From Phyllobacteriaceae bacterium UBA1059 (GTDB lineage Bacteria > Pseudomonadota > Alphaproteobacteria > Rhizobiales > Rhizobiaceae): a stretch of DNA of 10,488 nt. The DNA is taken from positions 21,680 through 32,167 of the forward strand of contig DCDI01000254.1 of the NCBI GenBank assembly GCA_002316345.1, in the 5' to 3' direction. Each line of letters opens with the position of its first letter. Within the stretch, counting starts at the first letter, position 1. Shown in pieces: positions 5,744 through 10,488 of this stretch. The translations under genes and the position numbers were made by a program. The notes beneath the pieces were generated by a model. That model was not told the DNA's origin and did no database searches. It saw only the letters and a program-made list of their open reading frames with translations.

Positions 5744-6141
5744 CGGCTACACTGATCGACACCAACATCTTCCTCGATCTGTTGAAGGGGGATGCTTGGG
5801 CGCAATGGTCCTTTAGAGCTCTTGCCGAAGCACGATCGCGGTGTCGGCTGCTTATCGTCGACGTGGTTTACTCTGAGCTTTCTGTTGGTTTCGCGAGGCG
5901 AGAGGATCTCGACGCCTTTCTAGCAGATGCAGGACCTTTGGTGCAGCCGCTCTCTCGGCCAGCCCTCTTCCTCGCTGGCAAGGCGTTTCAGACCTATCGC
6001 AAACGCGGTGGGACGCGTACCGGTGTTCTGCCGGACTTCTTCATCGGCGCGCACGCCCAGGTGGAGGGTCTGCCGCTGCTGACGCGTGATCCCCGCCACT
6101 ACCGGACCTATTTTCCGGGTGTCGAGTTGATCGCACCCTAA
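5740..6141 (+). CDS. PIN-domain ribonuclease toxin (VapC-like)
   Basis: The 133-residue product is a single PIN domain. The acidic residues expected to bind Mg2+ or Mn2+ are all present: Asp7 in LIDTNIFLDLL, Glu46 in YSELSVGF, Asp99 in LPDFFIGAHA and Asp117 in LLTRDPRHY. The C-terminus YRTYFPGVELI is typical of the family. Such toxins cleave RNA, often tRNA or rRNA, when the antitoxin is degraded; the target here is unknown. Translation begins at GTG 5740, overlapping the antitoxin stop. Codon choice is looser than in neighbours, with AGA, CGA, TCT and TTT codons, which may mark the pair as acquired. The gene converges on pncB, with only ten bases between the stop codons. Confidence 0.9.
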   Translation: MTATLIDTNIFLDLLKGDAWAQWSFRALAEARSRCRLLIVDVVYSELSVGFARREDLDAFLADAGPLVQPLSRPALFLAGKAFQTYRKRGGTRTGVLPDFFIGAHAQVEGLPLLTRDPRHYRTYFPGVELIAP

Positions 6142-6151
6142 GCGAGCAATC

Positions 6152-7459
6152 TCACACCTTGACGGCCTGCACAGTGCGATCCTCCGTGCCGAACAGCTTG
6201 ATGTAACGCGCGATCTCGCTTGGCTCACCCGTGGCCTTGTTGGGGTTGTCGGAAAGCTTCACGGCCGGACGGCCGTTGGCTTCCGTGACCTTGCACACCA
6301 GCGAGATCGGATCGAGGCGGTCGCTGTCGACGGGCAAACAGCCTTCGAAATCGTTGGTGAGGTTGGTGCCCCAGCCGAACGACATGCGTACGCGGCCTTC
6401 GAAATGCTTGTAGGTGTCGATGATCGTGTCGACATCGAGCCCGTCGGAAAAGATCAGCAGCTTTTCGCGCGGGTCGCGGCCGTGTTCCTTCCACCAGGTC
6501 AGGATCTTTTCGCCGCCTTCGATCGGCGGGGCGCTGTCGGGGCGGAAGCCGGTCCAGTCGGCGACCCAATCCGGCGCGTTGCGCAGGAAGGCGGCGGTGC
6601 CGTAAGCGTCAGGCAGCACGATCAGCAGGTTGCCGCCGTACAGCGTGTTCCAGTCCTGCAGCACCTTGTAGGGCGCGGCCTTCAGCGCTTCGTCGCTGGT
6701 GGTCAGCGCGGAGGCCACCATCGGCAGTTCATGCGCATTGGTGCCGAGCGCTTCGAGATCGGTGTCCATGGCGAGCAGGACGTTGGAGGTGCCGGTAAAG
6801 GCCTCGCCGATGCCTTCCTTCAGCGCTTCCACGCACCAACGCTGCCACAAGAACGAGTGCCGGCGGCGGGTGCCGAAGTCGGAAATGCGTAAGTCGGGCA
6901 GGGTGCGCAGACGCTCAACCTTGTCCCAGGTCTTGGCCTTGGCGCGCGCATAAAGCACGTCGAGCGCAAAGGGGCCCATGGCCTTTAGGGCCGAGCGCGA
7001 GCGCAGCTCGTTGATGATGGCGAGGGCGGGGATCTCCCACAGCGTCGTTTCCTTCCACTTGCCATGGAAGGTCAGCTCGTACTGACCGTCGCTGGAGCGC
7101 GCCAGCTCGTAGTCCGGCAGCTGGAAGTCGGCGAGCCAGGCAATTAATTCAGGCTGGAAGATCTGCTTGCGGCCGTAAAACGTGTTACCCGCGAGCCAGA
7201 TCAGCTCCTTTTTCGACAGAGTTCGGGTGCGCGCATGGTCGAGTTGTTCGCGCAACTCGCCTTCGTCGATCACCTCGGCCAGCCGCACCTTCTTGGTGCG
7301 GTTGATGAGGGAGAAGGTGGCGTCGACATCCGGGTACAGCGCCCAGATCATCTGCAGCATGAGGAGCTTGTAGAAATCCGTGTCGAGCAGACTGCGGATG
7401 ATGGGGTCGACTTTCCAGGTGTGGTTGTAGACCCGTCGCGCGATGTCTGTTCGTGCCAT
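6152..7459 (-). CDS. pncB: Nicotinate phosphoribosyltransferase
   Basis: The 435-residue product matches PncB in length and motifs. It makes nicotinate mononucleotide from nicotinate and phosphoribosyl pyrophosphate, with ATP hydrolysis, in the Preiss-Handler NAD salvage pathway in the cytoplasm. Key parts are LLDTDFYKLLMLQMIW near the N-terminus, ISDFGTRRRHSF (residues 192-203), FTGTSNVLLA, and LGTNAHELPMV, where His243 is the likely autophosphorylated histidine. Later come FSDGLDVDTI and FGWGTNLTNDF for the phosphate-binding side. The start MARTDIARRVYNHTW is chosen because similarity begins there; the frame stays open 152 codons further upstream across pncA only because of high GC. GGGGAG lies about 11 bases before the ATG. 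It follows pncA by 92 bp on the same strand, making a salvage unit. Confidence 0.95.
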   Translation of the reverse strand: MARTDIARRVYNHTWKVDPIIRSLLDTDFYKLLMLQMIWALYPDVDATFSLINRTKKVRLAEVIDEGELREQLDHARTRTLSKKELIWLAGNTFYGRKQIFQPELIAWLADFQLPDYELARSSDGQYELTFHGKWKETTLWEIPALAIINELRSRSALKAMGPFALDVLYARAKAKTWDKVERLRTLPDLRISDFGTRRRHSFLWQRWCVEALKEGIGEAFTGTSNVLLAMDTDLEALGTNAHELPMVASALTTSDEALKAAPYKVLQDWNTLYGGNLLIVLPDAYGTAAFLRNAPDWVADWTGFRPDSAPPIEGGEKILTWWKEHGRDPREKLLIFSDGLDVDTIIDTYKHFEGRVRMSFGWGTNLTNDFEGCLPVDSDRLDPISLVCKVTEANGRPAVKLSDNPNKATGEPSEIARYIKLFGTEDRTVQAVKV

Positions 7460-7470
7460 GACGGTTTTAT

Positions 7471-7487
7471 CTCCCCGCAGTTGCGGG
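7471..7487 (-). promoter_or_regulatory. Small hairpin overlapping the pncB ribosome binding site
   Basis: On the minus strand CCCGC and GCGGG (7483-7487 and 7474-7478) pair around the loop AACT, and the second arm runs into the GGGGAG Shine-Dalgarno (7471-7476) of pncB. It is in the pncA-pncB spacer (7460-7551). It could modulate pncB translation, or limit read-through from pncA; the stem is only 5 bp, so this is tentative. Confidence 0.25.
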
Positions 7488-7551
7488 CTTTGTTTAAGCT
7501 TCTCGATAACAAAAGAAAAGCAAGCCGGGCGTGCCGGAAGCCGCTTTTGGT

Positions 7552-8151
7552 TTAGGCCAGCACGACGCCGGCGCCGCGCATTTCGTCCAGCATGAAGGCC
7601 ATGGAGCCGCCGAGATCGATGCCGCGGCAAGCGTCCAGACGAACTCGGACGGCAAAGCCTTGTTTCACCGCGTCGATCGCCGAAAAGGCGACGCAGAAAT
7701 CCGTCGCCAGGCCGCACAAAGTGAGAGTGGTAAGCCCGCGCTCGCGCAGATAGCCGGCAAGACCGGTTGGCGTTGTGTGATCGTTCTCGAAGAAAGCGGA
7801 GTAGCTGTCTACGGACGCGCGAAAACCCTTGCGGATCACAAGTTCGGCCTTGGTCCAGTCGAGGTCGGGATGAAAGGCGGCACCGTCGCTGCCTTGGATG
7901 CAATGATCCGGCCACAGCGTTTGCGGGCCGTAGGGCATCTGGATCGTGTCATAAGGCGCCTTGTTCTCGTGCGACGAGGCGAAGGAGGAATGGCCGGCCG
8001 GGTGCCAGTCCTGCGTCAGCACGACATGATCGGCCTCGGCGATCAGCGTATTGACCAGCGGCACGATGCCATCGCCGTCTTGAACCGCCAGCGCGCCGCT
8101 GGGGCAAAAGTCGTTTTGCAGGTCGATGACGATCAGGGCCTCGGATGTCAT
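7552..8151 (-). CDS. pncA: Nicotinamidase (isochorismatase-fold amidohydrolase)
   Basis: The 199-residue product hydrolyses nicotinamide to nicotinate and ammonia, feeding PncB; homologues also hydrolyse pyrazinamide. The catalytic triad is visible: Asp10 in VIDLQNDF, Lys108 in VIRKGF, and Cys153 in LATDFCVAF. Metal ligands are probably Asp48 and His50 in TQDWHPAGHSSF plus His54 or His83 (WPDHC). The start MTSEALIVIDLQ has a GAGGAG ribosome binding site (8159-8164) seven bases upstream, so the 18-residue upstream extension is rejected. It precedes pncB on the same strand and diverges from fpr across 282 bp. Confidence 0.95.
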   Translation of the reverse strand: MTSEALIVIDLQNDFCPSGALAVQDGDGIVPLVNTLIAEADHVVLTQDWHPAGHSSFASSHENKAPYDTIQMPYGPQTLWPDHCIQGSDGAAFHPDLDWTKAELVIRKGFRASVDSYSAFFENDHTTPTGLAGYLRERGLTTLTLCGLATDFCVAFSAIDAVKQGFAVRVRLDACRGIDLGGSMAFMLDEMRGAGVVLA

Positions 8152-8433
8152 GACGATACTCCTCAGTTGCGCATGCAAGGTGGACAACCCGTTCGCCAAG
8201 CGCAAGGCGGCGAGTTGTTTATTCCACGTGGCAGGGGTGCGCGGATCAGCGTTCTTTCAAAGCATGGATACGCGGAACAATCCTTTACCTTGCCGCTCAC
8301 ATTTAGCACGGCAGACCGGGCGCAAACCTTGCTCGCCGGGGTATCTTGGTTTAATCACCCCGCAGGCAAAGAGGCGGCTTTTCCGGTCGCCGTTCCGCGC
8401 AGTGCGCGACCCGACCAGCAACTGGATGGATGC
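8152..8433. other. Divergent intergenic region between pncA and fpr
   Basis: These 282 bases hold no credible gene; frames open across them are extensions of pncA or fpr frames without family similarity. The region must contain the promoters of both genes, but I see no strong -35/-10 pair on either strand. Elements present are the 8-bp palindrome CCACGTGG (8224-8231) and an inverted repeat CGGGGT (8337-8342) with ACCCCG (8357-8362) about 70 bases before fpr. The latter encloses TTTAAT and could be an operator. Confidence 0.4.
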
Positions 8434-9255
8434 ATGCAGAACGCAGCCCTGGCGCTCGACGCCACGACCACGGCTTTCCCGATTCCCGCGAATGTTTATG
8501 CAGAGCGCGTCACGTCGGTTACCCACTATACGGACAGCCTGTTCTCGTTCCGCATGACGCGGCCGACAACGTTCCGCTTCCGCTCCGGCGAGTTCGCGAT
8601 GATCGGTCTGCCGAATGCCGCGAAGCCGATCTTCCGCGCTTATTCGGTTGCCAGCCCCGCCTGGGATGAAGAGCTTGAGTTCTACTCGATCAAGGTGCCG
8701 GACGGTCCGCTGACCCAGCATCTCCAGAAGATCCAGCCGGGTGACACGGTGTTGCTGCGCCAGAAGTCGACGGGAACGCTGGTTCTCGATGCGCTCAGCC
8801 CGGCCAAGCGTCTCTACATGATCGCCACGGGCACGGGTTTTGCGCCGTTTGCCAGCCTGCTGCGCGATCCCGAAACCTATGAGAAGTTCGAAGAGGTCAT
8901 CGTCACCAATACCTGCCGCGACGTGGCCGATCTGCGCTACGGCAACGAGCTGGTTTCCGGCGTGCGCGAAGATCCGCTGATCGGCGAGCTGGTTGAGGGG
9001 CGCGTGCATTACTATGCCACCACGACGCGCGAAACCTCGCCGCGCATGGGCCGCATCACCAAGCTGCTCACCGAGGGTACGATTTTCACCGATCTCGGTC
9101 TTCCGCCGCTCGATCGCGCAACGGACCGCATCATGATCTGCGGCTCGATGGCGATGTTGAACGACGTCAAGGACATCGCGGAAGCGGCCGGCTTCGTGGA
9201 AGGCGCCAACAACGCGCCGGCCGATTTCGTCGTGGAACGCGCTTTCGTCGGCTGA
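8434..9255 (+). CDS. fpr: Ferredoxin/flavodoxin-NADP+ reductase
   Basis: The 273-residue product is a bacterial FPR-type flavoenzyme that moves electrons between NADPH and ferredoxin or flavodoxin in the cytoplasm. The FAD-binding RAYSVASP motif is at residues 68-75. The NADP-binding part has YMIATGTGFAPFASLLRD (residues 128-145) and MICGSMAMLNDV. The C-terminus is VVERAFVG, which as I recall is typical of alphaproteobacterial Fpr and differs from the C-terminal tryptophan of the E. coli enzyme. The ATG at 8434 is the only in-frame ATG next to the conserved part; a weak GGATGGA precedes it. The much longer open frame upstream, antisense to pncA, is not coding. Its stop codon lies inside a terminator-like hairpin. 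It diverges from pncA and supplies NADPH-linked redox; a functional link to NAD salvage is only suggestive. Confidence 0.94.
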   Translation: MQNAALALDATTTAFPIPANVYAERVTSVTHYTDSLFSFRMTRPTTFRFRSGEFAMIGLPNAAKPIFRAYSVASPAWDEELEFYSIKVPDGPLTQHLQKIQPGDTVLLRQKSTGTLVLDALSPAKRLYMIATGTGFAPFASLLRDPETYEKFEEVIVTNTCRDVADLRYGNELVSGVREDPLIGELVEGRVHYYATTTRETSPRMGRITKLLTEGTIFTDLGLPPLDRATDRIMICGSMAMLNDVKDIAEAAGFVEGANNAPADFVVERAFVG

Positions 9256-9266
9256 TCGAGCCGACG
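9246..9266. terminator. Bidirectional terminator-like hairpin between convergent genes
   Basis: CGTCGGCT (9246-9253) and AGCCGACG (9259-9266) form a perfect 8-bp stem with a 5-base loop. The fpr stop codon TGA (9253-9255) begins in the last base of the first arm. CTTAAG follows on the plus strand. There is no long T run, but the strength and position between convergent stop codons support a terminator role. Confidence 0.5.
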
Positions 9267-9273
9267 CTTAAGC

Positions 9274-10158
9274 CTACAGGCCTCGAAAGAAAGCCACGAC
9301 GTCATCCAGCGCCGGTGCCTTGCCGCGTAGAGGTCGGCTCAGCGCCAGCACCAATCCGGCATGGCCGAGGTCGGGATAGAACTTGGTTTCGACCTGGTGG
9401 CCATGGTCGCGAAGAACCTTGGCCAGTTGTTCGGTGTTGCGTGGGCGCACGGTCGTGTCGTCCGCACCGGTGGCGAGGAAGGCAGGCGGCGCGTAAGTGC
9501 CGCTGGTGATCCGATTGACCGGCTGGCTCAAGCGCAACTCGGATGGCTTGAGATGACCGAACGCCGCGACACTGGCGTCTGCATCGAGCGGCACGAAGTC
9601 ATACGGGCCAGCAAGCCCAGCGAACCCCTTCACCACGCGCGGCGACACGCCTGCCGCCTGGAGGAAATCCGGCGCGAAGGCGACCATCGCGGCGTTATAG
9701 GCGCCGGCGGAATGGCCGACCAGGAAGATGCGATCGGGATCGCCGCCGAAGCGGGCGGCGTTGCGATGCGCCCAGGCGACCACGGAAGCCGTGTCCTGAA
9801 CGAAATCCGGATACGGATGCTCAGGCACCAGCCGGTAATCGCCGATCACCGTAACATAGCCTTGTGCGGCAAAGGCCCGGCCGGCAAAGGAATAGTTGCT
9901 GCGCGATCCGTTGTCCCATGAGCCGCCGTAAACAAACACCACCACATCCCGCTTGGTGTTGGCAGGTTCATCACTCGGCGCATAAACATCGAGCTTCTGG
10001 CGCTCATCACGCCCATACGAAACATCGGACGCAGCCAGGGTCGAGCCGCTATCCTTGAGAAGCACCGCATTCAGCACGCCCAGCGAAGAACAGCCGGACA
10101 GGCCGAGCATGGCTGGCATCAGCAGGAACAGCAGTTTGGCGCGCGACAGCAGGGACAT
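9274..10158 (-). CDS. Alpha/beta hydrolase, predicted lipoprotein (carboxylesterase-like)
   Basis: The 294-residue product starts with a lipoprotein signal peptide, basic SLLSRAK, then a hydrophobic stretch, then the lipobox LSGC with Cys23 as the lipidation site, so it should be attached to a membrane facing the periplasm. The hydrolase body has VFVYGGSWDNGSR (residues 74-86), the oxyanion-hole region with Tyr in place of the usual His of HGG, then DYRLVPEHPYP as in hormone-sensitive-lipase and BD-FAE type esterases. The triad is Ser150 in GHSAG, probably Asp234 in GADDTTV, and His266 in DLGHAG. The substrate is unknown; a short-chain ester is a fair guess. A GGAG lies five bases before the ATG. 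It converges on fpr and lies downstream of the tonB-like gene on the same strand, 133 bp away. Confidence 0.9.
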   Translation of the reverse strand: MSLLSRAKLLFLLMPAMLGLSGCSSLGVLNAVLLKDSGSTLAASDVSYGRDERQKLDVYAPSDEPANTKRDVVVFVYGGSWDNGSRSNYSFAGRAFAAQGYVTVIGDYRLVPEHPYPDFVQDTASVVAWAHRNAARFGGDPDRIFLVGHSAGAYNAAMVAFAPDFLQAAGVSPRVVKGFAGLAGPYDFVPLDADASVAAFGHLKPSELRLSQPVNRITSGTYAPPAFLATGADDTTVRPRNTEQLAKVLRDHGHQVETKFYPDLGHAGLVLALSRPLRGKAPALDDVVAFFRGL

Positions 10159-10214
10159 GACAGCTCCGGATTGAACGGCGAGAAGAAGTGCCGCTCTTTT
10201 CCATCCGGGTGAAA

Positions 10215-10250
10215 CCGCGCTTCAGCGCTTAGCAACGACACACAGCGCGG
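10215..10250 (-). terminator. Possible weak terminator after the tonB-like gene
   Basis: On the minus strand CCGCGCT (complement of 10244-10250) and AGCGCGG (complement of 10215-10221) form perfect 7-bp arms around a 22-base loop, followed by TTTC. It is 41 bases past the tonB-like stop and about 57 bases before the lipoprotein start, so it could separate the two transcripts. The loop is long and the T run short. Confidence 0.3.
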
Positions 10251-10291
10251 CAAAGTTGCGCGCGCCGTTGCCTATCAACCGAGACGTTGCG

Positions 10292-10488
10292 TCAGCGATC
10301 CTTGAGAACCGGGATCGTCACGCTCTGGCTGCCGCTGGGCGGCGGGGGAGCGGAAATGCCGCGCACGGCGCCCACCACGGCGGCATCGATCTCGGGATTG
10401 CCGGAGGATCGTGCCACGCGGACATTGCTGACCGCGCCGGATCCGCCGACCGAGAACGAGATCACCACCGTCCCCGTGCCGCGGATGC
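10292..10488 (-). CDS. TonB-like protein, C-terminal domain (partial, cut by right edge)
   Basis: The last 64 residues of a minus-strand gene are present, ending at the TGA complementary to 10292-10294. The sequence GTVVISFSVGGSGAVSNVRV, then ARSSGNPEIDAAVVGAVRG, then PPPPSGSQSVTIPVLKDR is the typical TonB C-terminal fold: a two-strand hairpin, the SSGxxxxDxAxxxAV helix, a proline-rich turn and the last strand. Such proteins sit in the inner membrane with the C-terminus in the periplasm, where it contacts TonB boxes of outer-membrane transporters. The N-terminal anchor and proline-rich linker are outside the window, so whether it is TonB proper or a paralogue cannot be told. Confidence 0.85.
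   Translation of the reverse strand, partial: IRGTGTVVISFSVGGSGAVSNVRVARSSGNPEIDAAVVGAVRGISAPPPPSGSQSVTIPVLKDR

Noticed and set aside
6117..6138. GGGTG/CACCC hairpin at the end of the PIN-domain gene as a terminator
   Set aside because: The stem is only 5 bp with a 12-base loop and no T run on either strand, within coding sequence.
7460..7915. N-terminal extension that would make a 587-residue pncB product
   Set aside because: The extra 152 residues are arginine-rich, overlap pncA in another frame, and precede a normal PncB start with its own ribosome binding site.
7531..8433. Upstream extension of the fpr frame, giving a 574-residue fusion
   Set aside because: It is antisense to pncA and crosses the intergenic region; Fpr similarity begins only after the ATG at 8434.

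Overview
The window looks like a chromosomal segment of a high-GC alphaproteobacterium of the order Hyphomicrobiales (Rhizobiales), most likely near the Phyllobacteriaceae/Rhizobiaceae. This rests on base composition, codon use and family resemblance of the proteins recalled from memory; no database search was run. I see no rRNA, tRNA, CRISPR array, insertion sequence or prophage.

Layout. The left edge carries the 3' end of an unidentified plus-strand gene. It is followed on the minus strand by a run of three genes: a GFA-family zinc protein, a TIGR02117/DUF2459 membrane-anchored protein with a TTG start, and a YihY/BrkB six-helix membrane protein. A small secreted protein of unknown function diverges from the GFA gene. 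Next comes a tightly spaced plus-strand pair: an acyl carrier protein and a ketosynthase that most resemble NodF and NodE of rhizobia. They are followed by a Nu-class (YghU/YfcG-like) glutathione transferase and a VapBC-type toxin-antitoxin pair with a perfect inverted repeat in front of it.

The right half holds NAD salvage. Nicotinamidase (pncA) and nicotinate phosphoribosyltransferase (pncB) lie in order on the minus strand, so nicotinamide to nicotinate to nicotinate mononucleotide is encoded as one probable unit. Ferredoxin/flavodoxin-NADP+ reductase (fpr) diverges from pncA. A lipoprotein alpha/beta hydrolase converges on fpr, with a strong hairpin between the two stop codons. The right edge carries the C-terminal domain of a TonB-like protein on the minus strand.

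Most genes are ordinary for the group. The most interesting parts are the NodFE-like ACP/ketosynthase pair with no other nodulation gene in view and an Asp-to-His change next to the ACP attachment serine, a leader hairpin that would bury the ribosome binding site of the glutathione transferase, and the palindromic probable operator of the toxin-antitoxin pair. I found no clearly new multi-gene system.
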